DNA of 9,314 bases from CAYLJV01 sp964554215 (lineage in GTDB: Archaea; Hadarchaeota; Hadarchaeia; Hadarchaeales; JAGGTB01). The notes beneath the pieces are model-generated. The model had not been told where the DNA came from. It saw nothing but the letters and a program-made list of their open reading frames with translations, and ran no database searches. The stretch is taken from NCBI GenBank assembly GCA_964554215.1, contig CAZKND010000048.1, positions 1-9,314 on the forward strand, read 5' to 3'. Shown here piece after piece: positions 1 through 5,138 of this stretch. How positions within the stretch are numbered: position 1 is the stretch's first letter; the number at the start of each line of letters is the position of its first letter. Made by a program: the position numbers and the translations under genes.

Positions 1-244
1 CGGTTCCGCAGGCAGATTCGGCCCTAGATATGGAACTAAAGCTAGAGAGAGGACTAGAGATGTCGAAGAAGAGATGAAGAAAGATCACCGATGTCCAGAA
101 TGTGAAGGAGATAATGTTAATCGTGTAGGGTCCGGGATCTGGAAATGCAACCGTTGCGGAACGAAATTTGCCGCTAAGGCTTACCGGCCTACAGTTACGC
201 CGGTTAAAACCGATACTTCAGAAGAAGAATCGGACGAAGAGTAA
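1..244 (+). CDS. rpl37ae: 50S ribosomal protein L37Ae, 5'-partial
   Basis: Zinc-binding protein of the large ribosomal subunit, found in archaea and eukaryotes. The reading frame starts at base 2 and gives 80 residues before the TAA at 242-244. The visible part opens with GSAGRFGPRYGTKAR, which is typical of the family's N-terminal region, so only about the first ten residues are missing beyond the edge. The zinc ribbon is complete: C31-P-E-C34 and C49-N-R-C52 (numbered from the first visible residue), followed by a family-like AAKAYRP segment. The C-terminus is an acidic tail (SEEESDEE), longer and more acidic than the core needs, which fits an acid-rich or salt-adapted proteome. It is the first visible gene of the operon continuing into rpoP 26 bases downstream. 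Assignment rests on family motifs recognised by eye and is very secure. Confidence 0.96.
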   Translation, partial: GSAGRFGPRYGTKARERTRDVEEEMKKDHRCPECEGDNVNRVGSGIWKCNRCGTKFAAKAYRPTVTPVKTDTSEEESDEE

Positions 245-270
245 AAAATGAATATCTAAAAGGTGAAATT

Positions 271-402
271 ATGTACAAATGTGGAAAATGTAATAGGATG
301 CTTGAACAGTTAGATCCGACTACTAACCGATGCCCTTATTGCGAGTCCAGGATATTGTTCAAAGTGAGACCGGAAATAGTTAGAAAAGTAAAGGCGAGAT
401 AG
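271..402 (+). CDS. rpoP: DNA-directed RNA polymerase subunit P (Rpo12)
   Basis: Smallest zinc subunit of archaeal RNA polymerase, the counterpart of eukaryotic Rpb12. The product is 43 residues, normal for the family, which is why it is easily missed by length cut-offs. It carries one zinc ribbon: C4-G-K-C7 and C21-P-Y-C24, followed by the basic C-terminal stretch (RPEIVRKVKAR) expected in this subunit. The ATG is preceded at 261-266 by AGGTGA, a good Shine-Dalgarno match with four bases of spacing. It sits between L37Ae and pcc1, and its TAG stop is immediately followed by the pcc1 ATG, so the genes are almost certainly cotranscribed and translationally coupled. Confidence 0.95.
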   Translation: MYKCGKCNRMLEQLDPTTNRCPYCESRILFKVRPEIVRKVKAR

Positions 403-654
403 ATGGCGGAAGCCGTCAGTACGGAGTCGGAGATCGAATTATCTTTTCAAGATGAAGAGACAGCTGAAATTGTTTTAGATTCGTTGAAACCGGAGGAACT
501 TTTGCCTAAGTCGACGAGGGCTGAGGTAGAAATAGAAGTTAGGAAAAATATTTTAAGTTTAAATATAAATGCAAGGGACACAGCGGCCCTGAGGGCGACG
601 ATTAATTCGTTCCTAAGGTGGGCGGCTTTGGCCCGTGATATGACAAATGTTTAG
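403..654 (+). CDS. pcc1: KEOPS complex subunit Pcc1
   Basis: Small dimerising subunit of KEOPS (Kae1-Bud32-Cgi121-Pcc1), which with Sua5/YrdC makes the t6A modification at position 37 of ANN-decoding tRNAs in the cytoplasm. The product is 83 residues, a usual length. The most telling part is the C-terminal ALRATINSFLRWAALARDM (residues 63-81), matching the family's conserved helix with its LRA.(I/L)NS pattern. The N-terminal half shows the expected beta-strand-rich sequence. The ATG abuts the rpoP stop (TAG-ATG, no spacer). The only Shine-Dalgarno-like sequence is a weak AAGGCGAG inside the end of rpoP, so coupled reinitiation is likely. Pcc1 next to L37Ae, RpoP and prefoldin beta is a known euryarchaeal arrangement, as I recall it. 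None of the other KEOPS subunits is in the window. Confidence 0.92.
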   Translation: MAEAVSTESEIELSFQDEETAEIVLDSLKPEELLPKSTRAEVEIEVRKNILSLNINARDTAALRATINSFLRWAALARDMTNV

Positions 655-659
655 GAGGT
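653..659 (+). promoter_or_regulatory. Shine-Dalgarno of pfdB overlapping the pcc1 stop
   Basis: AGGAGGT begins inside the TAG stop of pcc1 (652-654) and lies seven bases before the pfdB ATG at 667. This strong site fixes the pfdB start, and the overlap suggests that ribosomes ending pcc1 can hand over to pfdB. Confidence 0.8.
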
Positions 660-666
660 AAAAAAT

Positions 667-1032
667 ATGGAACAACTTCCACCCGAAGTTCAAGAGAAAG
701 CTCAACAGTTGCAAGAGATTCAGCAGCAAGCTCAGTCTTTAGCTCAGCAAAAACAGCAATTGGAAATGAATAAACAAGAAACTAAGAGAGCGTTGGAAGA
801 ACTTGAAGATATTGAAGAGGATTCTTCGATATACAAGAGTTTAGGCGGTGTTATGGTTGAGACTGATCTGGACGATGCTGAAGAAGAGTTGCAGAGTAAG
901 CAGGAGACACTCAATTTGCGATTAAAGCAAGTTGAGAAGCAGGAAGAGAAAGCGAAGAAGAAATTGCAAGAGTTGAGAGAAGAGATTCAAGATGCTCTGC
1001 AGGGACAAGGACTGGCTGCCGGAGCAGCATAA
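667..1032 (+). CDS. pfdB: Prefoldin subunit beta
   Basis: Beta subunit of the archaeal hexameric prefoldin (two alpha, four beta), a cytoplasmic ATP-independent co-chaperone that holds unfolded proteins and passes them to the thermosome. The 121-residue length is normal. The layout is two long glutamine/glutamate/lysine-rich coiled-coil helices (about residues 5-50 and 68-112) joined by the beta-hairpin region with the family signature IYKSLGGVMVETD (residues 55-67). The C-terminus is a short flexible GQGLAAGAA. The start is set by the AGGAGGT site overlapping the pcc1 stop. The alpha subunit is not in the window. The next gene begins 15 bases after the stop, with a short T-run (1038-1046) and no clear ribosome site between them. 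Confidence 0.95.
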   Translation: MEQLPPEVQEKAQQLQEIQQQAQSLAQQKQQLEMNKQETKRALEELEDIEEDSSIYKSLGGVMVETDLDDAEEELQSKQETLNLRLKQVEKQEEKAKKKLQELREEIQDALQGQGLAAGAA

Positions 1033-1047
1033 ATTTGAGTTTTTTCT

Positions 1048-2043
1048 ATGATGGTCGATAAGAAGGAGCTCGTTGAGCGATTATCTAGGCTTGTAGATAG
1101 TGAGAATGATGTTCTGATTTTGGGACACCCTCACGCAGATCCTGATGCTGTGAGTTCGGTAATGGCTTTGGGGAAGATGTTGGATTCTTATGGTGCTGAT
1201 GTTTCTACTGGAATTCCTAAAAATTTGAATGATTTGTCTAATTCTATTTTGGACTCTTTGGATGAGGATATTGATATTGATCCTTCTCTAGATGCGGATG
1301 TTGTTATAGTGTTGGATACTTCTGATCTTGATTTGTTGGAGGGGTATGGTGAGAGGTTGAGGTCTGAGGGTTGTGAGATGATTTTCATAGATCATCATCG
1401 TCCCGATGCGGATACTGTAGAAGAGGTGGATATGTATTATTGTGAGGAGGGGGCGACATCGAATGCGGAGATGGTGTTGGGGATAGGGGATGATTTGGGT
1501 TATGAGTTTGATTCGAGGACCTCTCTTTTGCTTTTGACCGGTGTTATGAGTGATACTGCGCATTTGAGGTTTGCTGAGGAGGATACGTTTAGGGCTGTCG
1601 TTCGCCTTTTGGAGAACGGTGCGGACTATGGTCGTGCGTTGGATATTTTGGAGACTCCGGTGGACCCTTCTAAGACTGTTGCTATGTTGAAGGCTGTTGA
1701 GCGAGCGACTGTTCATAAGGCTCATGGTAGGTGGATTGTTTTTTCGGAGTTGGGGGCTTATGAGTCGGATGCTGCTTCTATGTTTGTGAAGATTGGTTCG
1801 GATGTTTCGGCCGTGTTCGGTGAGAAGGATGATGGCAGTGTTAGGATGAGTGTGAGGGCGGATGATGATGTGTGTTCGGAGACCGGTCTGCATCTCGGTG
1901 AGTTGATGTCGGATTTGGCGGATGAGTTTGGAGGTACTGGCGGGGGCCATGAGGGTGCGGCCGGTTTGACTGTTGATGGTGGTTTGGAGGATGTTAAAGA
2001 GGCGACGCTTGGGGAGCTTGAAAAGAGGTTGAGCTCCGTTTAG
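1048..2043 (+). CDS. DHH/DHHA1-family phosphoesterase (NrnA-like)
   Basis: Metal-dependent phosphohydrolase of the DHH superfamily, with the domain layout of oligoribonuclease/pAp-phosphatase (NrnA)-like proteins. Such enzymes hydrolyse very short RNAs, pAp or cyclic dinucleotides; the true substrate here is unknown. The 331 residues show motif I H27-x3-D31-x-D33, motif II D90 (VLDTSD), motif III D115-H116-H117, motif IV D169 (GVMSDTAHLRFA), and the C-terminal DHHA1 substrate loop GGGHEGAAG (298-306). All metal and substrate positions appear intact. The start could be either ATG at 1048 or 1051; neither has a recognisable Shine-Dalgarno. Its codon choice (TTG for Leu, GAG for Glu, GTT for Val) differs sharply from the genes upstream. 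I recall a DUF3194 gene often lying between pfdB and this gene in euryarchaea; none fits here. No membrane segment is seen. Confidence 0.9.
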   Translation: MMVDKKELVERLSRLVDSENDVLILGHPHADPDAVSSVMALGKMLDSYGADVSTGIPKNLNDLSNSILDSLDEDIDIDPSLDADVVIVLDTSDLDLLEGYGERLRSEGCEMIFIDHHRPDADTVEEVDMYYCEEGATSNAEMVLGIGDDLGYEFDSRTSLLLLTGVMSDTAHLRFAEEDTFRAVVRLLENGADYGRALDILETPVDPSKTVAMLKAVERATVHKAHGRWIVFSELGAYESDAASMFVKIGSDVSAVFGEKDDGSVRMSVRADDDVCSETGLHLGELMSDLADEFGGTGGGHEGAAGLTVDGGLEDVKEATLGELEKRLSSV

Positions 2044-2056
2044 ATTCGAAAAAATT

Positions 2057-2064
2057 ATTTATAA
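2057..2064 (+). promoter_or_regulatory. TATA box, probable dnaG promoter
   Basis: ATTTATAA, preceded by an A-rich stretch (2049-2054) that could serve as BRE, lies in the spacer after the DHH gene. Archaeal spacing of about 25-27 bases predicts transcription from about 2086-2088, leaving a leader of roughly 130 bases before dnaG. The match is good; use of this start is inferred. Confidence 0.6.
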
Positions 2065-2074
2065 GGTCACCATA

Positions 2075-2082
2075 GGTTTTTT
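2075..2082 (+). terminator. Oligo-T tract after the DHH gene
   Basis: GGTTTTTT about 35 bases after the DHH stop resembles an archaeal oligo-T terminator. It lies just downstream of the dnaG TATA box but before its predicted start point, so it could end operon transcripts without affecting dnaG. There is no hairpin, so support is weak. Confidence 0.3.
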
Positions 2083-2090
2083 ATTCAATA

Positions 2091-2108
2091 ATGGGAACCA
2101 ATTTATGA
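2091..2108 (+). CDS. Possible five-codon leader ORF (MGTNL) ahead of dnaG
   Basis: ATG-GGA-ACC-AAT-TTA-TGA begins about 31 bases after the centre of the TATA box, so its ATG would lie within a few bases of the predicted transcript 5' end, the position expected for a leaderless start. It ends well before dnaG. A chance ORF this short is common, and only its position supports it. If translated, it could influence folding of the inverted repeat at 2121-2149. Confidence 0.2.
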   Translation: MGTNL

Positions 2109-2120
2109 ATCATAATCAAA

Positions 2121-2149
2121 AAGTCAGCATCATATTCACTGTCTGACTT
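2121..2149. repeat. Inverted repeat in dnaG leader
   Basis: AAGTCAG (2121-2127) and CTGACTT (2143-2149) are exact inverted copies separated by 15 bases. Inside the predicted dnaG leader this could be an RNA hairpin or a dimeric repressor site. No T-run follows it, so a terminator role is unlikely. Confidence 0.45.
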
Positions 2150-2205
2150 ATTACTTGGCAAGAGGATTGAATAAGACTAGTAAGATTTGTCACTAAAAAA
2201 TCTAA

Positions 2206-2213
2206 AAGGAGGG
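2206..2213 (+). promoter_or_regulatory. Shine-Dalgarno deciding the dnaG start
   Basis: AAGGAGGG six bases before the ATG at 2220 is a strong ribosome site. It argues against the in-frame TTG at 2187, which would add 11 residues encoding this same site. Confidence 0.85.
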
Positions 2214-2219
2214 TTAAAC

Positions 2220-3365
2220 ATGGAAGGAAGTGACGGTTCGACAAAGTATTTGATAAAGGCTTCAATTGAAACCGATGGAGTAGTAGAGAGGCCCGATGTA
2301 GTAGGTGCTATTTTCGGTCAGACCGAAGGCATTCTAGAAGAAGACCTTGATTTGAGAGAGCTTCAGAAGAACGAGAAGATAGGAAGGATTAACGTCAATG
2401 TCAAAGCGGAGAAAGGTGAATCTCGCGGAGCTATTTCTATTCCATCAAGTCTTGACAAAGATCAAACGGCCATGATAGGAGCGGCTCTCGAGACTATCGA
2501 TAGGGTTGGTCCTTGTGAGGCTGAGATAACTGTTGATAAGATTCAAGACACTAAGGAAGCGAAGAGACAGTTCATCGAAGAGAGAGCTAAAGAGTTGGTC
2601 GATACGATCGGAGAGTCCAGTTCTGATAGCAGTAGTAGCGGAAGCAAGAGCAAGAAAAAGAAGAAAAAGAAGAAAAAGCCGGGAAAAGGCAGAGAAGTTG
2701 AGAAGTACAAAGGACTGCCAGCAGGACCTAAAGCGGCGGAAAGCGATGCTATCATCATAGTTGAAGGAAGATCAGACGTTATAAACTTGCTTGAAAACGG
2801 AATAAGGAATACTGTTGCTATTGAAGGCACCAGTGTACCATCAGTCATTTCAGAGATAGCTAAGCAGAAAACAGCTACTGCTTTTCTCGACGGCGATCGT
2901 GGCGGAGACCTCATTCTGAAGGAGATGCTTCAAGTTGCTGACGTTGACCACATAGCGAGAGCTCCGGAAGGAAAAGTTGTTGAGAAGTTGAACGGAGACG
3001 AAGTCAGGAAGGCTTTGAAGAGCAAAAAGCCTGCTAATGAAGTTGAAGCTTCTTTGAGAGAAGAAAAAAGAGACGAAAAAGAGGTAACTGAGAAATTGTC
3101 AGAGATTGGAGAAGAATTAAAGACGACTTCGAACGCAAGGTTGTTGGATTCCGATTTGGAGACTATCGACGAAGTTGAAGTAAGGAATTTGACGGACAGT
3201 TTAGAAGATAATGAAGATATTTATGCAGTTATCTTTGATGGAGTCATAACTCAAAAGATTGCGGATTTGACAGAGAAGCAAGGAGCCAAGTACCTTATGG
3301 GTATGCGCAAGAGAGTTGAAGAAGAACCGGATTCAGTCGAAATAAAAACTATAGAAGATAATTAG
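2220..3365 (+). CDS. dnaG: Archaeal DnaG primase-like TOPRIM protein
   Basis: Archaeal DnaG. In studied archaea it is a subunit of the RNA exosome, helping it bind poly(A)-rich RNA, and has primer-making activity in vitro. The 381-residue protein has an N-terminal archaeal DnaG domain (about 1-130), a Ser/Asp then Lys-rich linker (about 132-160, including nine consecutive Lys at 145-153), and a TOPRIM domain (about 175-250). Its key residues are visible: V181-E182-G183-R184-S185-D186 and D224-G-D226-R-G-G229. The region after 255 is charged and helical. TOPRIM acidic residues E182, D224 and D226 are intact. The start is the ATG with the AAGGAGGG site. It has its own promoter and a terminator at 3427-3472, so it is probably a single-gene unit. 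The fully basic linker, coded by an exact triplicated 9-mer, is the unusual part. Confidence 0.94.
   Translation: MEGSDGSTKYLIKASIETDGVVERPDVVGAIFGQTEGILEEDLDLRELQKNEKIGRINVNVKAEKGESRGAISIPSSLDKDQTAMIGAALETIDRVGPCEAEITVDKIQDTKEAKRQFIEERAKELVDTIGESSSDSSSSGSKSKKKKKKKKKPGKGREVEKYKGLPAGPKAAESDAIIIVEGRSDVINLLENGIRNTVAIEGTSVPSVISEIAKQKTATAFLDGDRGGDLILKEMLQVADVDHIARAPEGKVVEKLNGDEVRKALKSKKPANEVEASLREEKRDEKEVTEKLSEIGEELKTTSNARLLDSDLETIDEVEVRNLTDSLEDNEDIYAVIFDGVITQKIADLTEKQGAKYLMGMRKRVEEEPDSVEIKTIEDN
2652..2678 (+). repeat. Exact 3x 9-bp tandem repeat coding Lys9 in DnaG
   Basis: AAGAAAAAG occurs three times head to tail (2652-2660, 2661-2669, 2670-2678), each copy coding Lys-Lys-Lys in frame. A copy-number change would alter the linker by three lysines without a frameshift. 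The A-rich run might also allow polymerase or ribosome slippage. Confidence 0.95.
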
Positions 3366-3383
3366 AGTTTATGTTTTGATTTG

Positions 3384-3398
3384 AGGTTATTTTAACCT
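3384..3398. repeat. Small hairpin after dnaG
   Basis: AGGTTA and TAACCT are exact inverted copies around TTT, 19 bases after the dnaG stop. No T-run follows directly. It may stabilise the transcript 3' end or be a first weak pause ahead of the larger terminator. Confidence 0.4.
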
Positions 3399-3426
3399 GA
3401 TTGAAGCCGATTCAAACTATCATCGG

Positions 3427-3472
3427 AGGAAGAGCGAGAATTGCTCTTTCCTTTTTCCTTTTTTATTTTTTT
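3427..3472 (+). terminator. Hairpin plus T-tract terminator of dnaG
   Basis: AGGAAGAGC (3427-3435) pairs with GCTCTTTCCT (3443-3452), nine pairs with one bulged T and a seven-base loop. It is followed by long T-runs up to about 3472. This is a strong terminator for plus-strand transcription. Read on the other strand the flanks are A-rich, so it does not obviously serve the converging rimI-like gene. Confidence 0.7.
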
Positions 3473-3519
3473 AGGGTTTGATTGTGTGAGAAAGAGTTTT
3501 TCTAGTTGTGTTTTTTTGA

Positions 3520-3972
3520 CTATAATTCATACTCCATGGTCAGAGCGTCTTCTTTGTCGGAATAGTATTCCGGAGCTACTTTTTTAGGTTCGAAACCCAT
3601 TCCTTGGTAAAATTCTTGGGCACCTTCGTTGCCAACTCTCACTTCCAGCTTTACCTCTTTTGCCCCGTTTTTCCGGAGTTCTTCTATTCCTCTTTCCATC
3701 AGGGCTTTCCCTATGTTTTCCCGTCTGTGTTCTCTTTCTACGGCGATGGCTAAGATGTGTCCTACGTCTTCCCACCTCACAAGGCTTATCAGGTATCCTA
3801 CGACTTCTCCGTTTTTTTCGGCGGTTAGGAAGCCTTCTGGTGCGGTGTCGTGGATTTGTTTCAATAATTGTAAGGGGTAGGGTTCTTTGAAGGATTCTTT
3901 CGCGATTTTGTGGATCTTTTCCATGTCTTCACTCTTCGTTTTCCGGATTTTGACTTCTTCTTGACTCTTCAT
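3520..3972 (-). CDS. rimI: GNAT acetyltransferase, RimI/Ard1-like N-alpha-acetyltransferase
   Basis: Acetyl-CoA-dependent acetyltransferase of the GNAT fold, most like RimI and archaeal Ard1/NAT enzymes, which acetylate protein N-termini in the cytoplasm. The 150-residue product is of typical length. The fold is visible in order: N-terminal IRKTKSEDMEKI, the VGY strand (58-60), HILAIAVEREHRRENIGKAL with the acetyl-CoA-binding motif A (83-90), LEVRVGNEGAQEFYQGMGFE (109-128, the LEVR.xN..A...Y...GF signature of RimI), and PEYYSDKEDALTMEYEL at the end. In the acetyl-CoA loop the first glycine of the usual R/QxxGxG/A is Asn86 (RRENIGKA), a mild departure; the second, Gly88, is kept. The start codon is the only good one; no strong Shine-Dalgarno is seen and a TATA-like element lies about 33 bases upstream, suggesting a nearly leaderless transcript. 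The target protein cannot be told from the sequence. Confidence 0.88.
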   Translation of the reverse strand: MKSQEEVKIRKTKSEDMEKIHKIAKESFKEPYPLQLLKQIHDTAPEGFLTAEKNGEVVGYLISLVRWEDVGHILAIAVEREHRRENIGKALMERGIEELRKNGAKEVKLEVRVGNEGAQEFYQGMGFEPKKVAPEYYSDKEDALTMEYEL

Positions 3973-4000
3973 TTTCTCTTTTTGATGTTTGGGCGATGGA

Positions 4001-4010
4001 TAATAAAATC
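4001..4010 (-). promoter_or_regulatory. TATA-like element for the rimI-like gene
   Basis: On the minus strand this reads GATTTTATTA, centred about 33 bases before the ATG at 3972. Standard spacing predicts transcription starting only a few bases before the start codon, which fits the lack of a Shine-Dalgarno. The element is approximate. Confidence 0.4.
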
Positions 4011-4024
4011 TACTGCCAAATTAA

Positions 4025-4032
4025 CTTAAAAA
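4025..4032 (+). promoter_or_regulatory. TATA-like element for Pelota
   Basis: CTTAAAAA, preceded by AAATTAA, is centred about 33 bases before the ATG at 4062. The predicted start point is about 4054-4056, giving a very short leader. It also places the longer in-frame ATG at 3996 upstream of the promoter, supporting 4062 as the true start. Confidence 0.45.
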
Positions 4033-4061
4033 GAGTTGAGTTATCTTTAGTAGGGTACAAA

Positions 4062-5114
4062 ATGAGGATAATTCATAAAGATCTGGATGAGGACCGGATG
4101 AAGCTCCAGACCGAGAATTTGAACGATTTGTGGCACCTTCAACACTTGATTTGTCCGGGAGATATCGTCACGGCGATGACTTGGAGGAGGCCGAAGTCCG
4201 AGACGGACAAGGTCAGGCCTGAGAGGAGGGAGAAGGAGCGCGTTAAGTTGTCTATCCGTGTGAAGGAGGTCGAGTTTCAAAAGTTCTCCAGTAATTTGAG
4301 GGTTTTGGGCGTCATTGAGGGGGGGGACGATTTGGGTAATCACCACACTATCAAGCTGGACACGGATTCTAAGTTTGTTCTCACCAAGGATTGGGAGCAG
4401 GAGGATCTGGATAGGGTAGAGGAAGCTAAGGAGGCGAGCGACCGTCCGGAGGTTTTGCTAGTCGCTATGGACGATGAGGTCGCTACTTTCGGCTTGGTGA
4501 GGCAGTACGGTATGGAGAAGATGGGTGAGGTCGTTTCTTCCAAGTCTGGGAAGATGTACGAGTCGGACCGTGAACTGTCTGAGAAGGAGTTTTTCGGAGA
4601 GGTTTGCTCCAAAATCAAGAACCATGTGGATAGCGAGGGGGTTTCTTCCATCATAATCGCAGGCCCTGGGATAACCAAGAAGAAGATCTTGTCTTTCATG
4701 GAGGATGAACATCCCGATCTGGTCGACGATATCCACCTTGGGAATACTAGTCATACGGGCACTTCCGGGCTGAACGAGATTTTGAAGCGGGGGATTGTGA
4801 AGAGGGTTTCCGAGGAGGATAGGATTTCGAAGGAGACCGAGCTCGTTGGAGAGTTGTTAAAGAGGGTTTCGAGCGAGGGGAAGGCAACCTATGGTCTGGA
4901 CGAGGTCGAGCAAGCGGTAGAGATGGGTGCTATTGAGACTTTGCTGGTTTCGGACGAGAGGCTCAGGGAGGACCGGGAGGAGGTGGCCCCTCTGATTGAA
5001 ACGGCGAGGCAGAAAGGTGCTGAGGTGGAGATAGTCAGTTCGGAACACGATGCGGGTGTTCAGCTTTCGAAAATTGGCGGTCTAGCCGCTTTGTTAAGAT
5101 ATAAAGTCTCTTAG
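4062..5114 (+). CDS. pelA: mRNA surveillance protein Pelota (Dom34 homologue)
   Basis: Ribosome rescue factor. Pelota enters the A site of ribosomes stalled on broken or blocked mRNA, in archaea delivered by aEF1A, and with ABCE1 splits the subunits. The 350-residue protein has the three expected domains: an Sm-like N-terminal domain (about 1-125, opening MRIIHKDLDEDRMKLQTEN and including the basic RPERREKERVKLSI), a central domain (about 130-255, with AGPGITKKK at 200-208 and the conserved HTGTSGLNEIL), and an L7Ae-like C-terminal domain (about 260-350, ATYGLDEVEQAVEMGA to GGLAALLRYKV). As expected for Pelota rather than release factor aRF1, there is no GGQ motif. The upstream in-frame ATG at 3996 would add 22 residues foreign to the family and lie across the promoter, so I chose 4062. 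DUF362 follows after 24 bases, probably cotranscribed. Confidence 0.95.
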   Translation: MRIIHKDLDEDRMKLQTENLNDLWHLQHLICPGDIVTAMTWRRPKSETDKVRPERREKERVKLSIRVKEVEFQKFSSNLRVLGVIEGGDDLGNHHTIKLDTDSKFVLTKDWEQEDLDRVEEAKEASDRPEVLLVAMDDEVATFGLVRQYGMEKMGEVVSSKSGKMYESDRELSEKEFFGEVCSKIKNHVDSEGVSSIIIAGPGITKKKILSFMEDEHPDLVDDIHLGNTSHTGTSGLNEILKRGIVKRVSEEDRISKETELVGELLKRVSSEGKATYGLDEVEQAVEMGAIETLLVSDERLREDREEVAPLIETARQKGAEVEIVSSEHDAGVQLSKIGGLAALLRYKVS

Positions 5115-5129
5115 TACGTTTTTAGAAAT

Positions 5130-5136
5130 GGTGATG
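5130..5136 (+). promoter_or_regulatory. Shine-Dalgarno deciding the GTG start of DUF362
   Basis: GGTGATG matches the downstream half of the archaeal GGAGGTGAT consensus and ends two bases before the GTG at 5139. It contains ATG at 5134, but that ATG and the one at 5128 open other frames that do not continue into the conserved protein. Confidence 0.6.
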
Positions 5137-5138
5137 CC

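Noticed and set aside
1288..1950. 220-codon open frame on the minus strand
   Set aside because: It lies wholly inside the DHH gene with all catalytic motifs on the plus strand; the G/T-rich codon use there removes stops on the other strand. Its translation has no recognisable domain.
2121..2149. Intrinsic terminator in the dnaG leader
   Set aside because: The dyad is not followed by a T-run and has a long loop.
2187..2219. TTG start adding 11 residues to DnaG
   Set aside because: The extra codons cover the strong Shine-Dalgarno of the ATG at 2220, and the conserved protein begins after them.
3996..4061. ATG adding 22 residues to Pelota
   Set aside because: Pelota proteins begin at MRIIHKDL-like sequence, and the extension crosses the predicted promoter.
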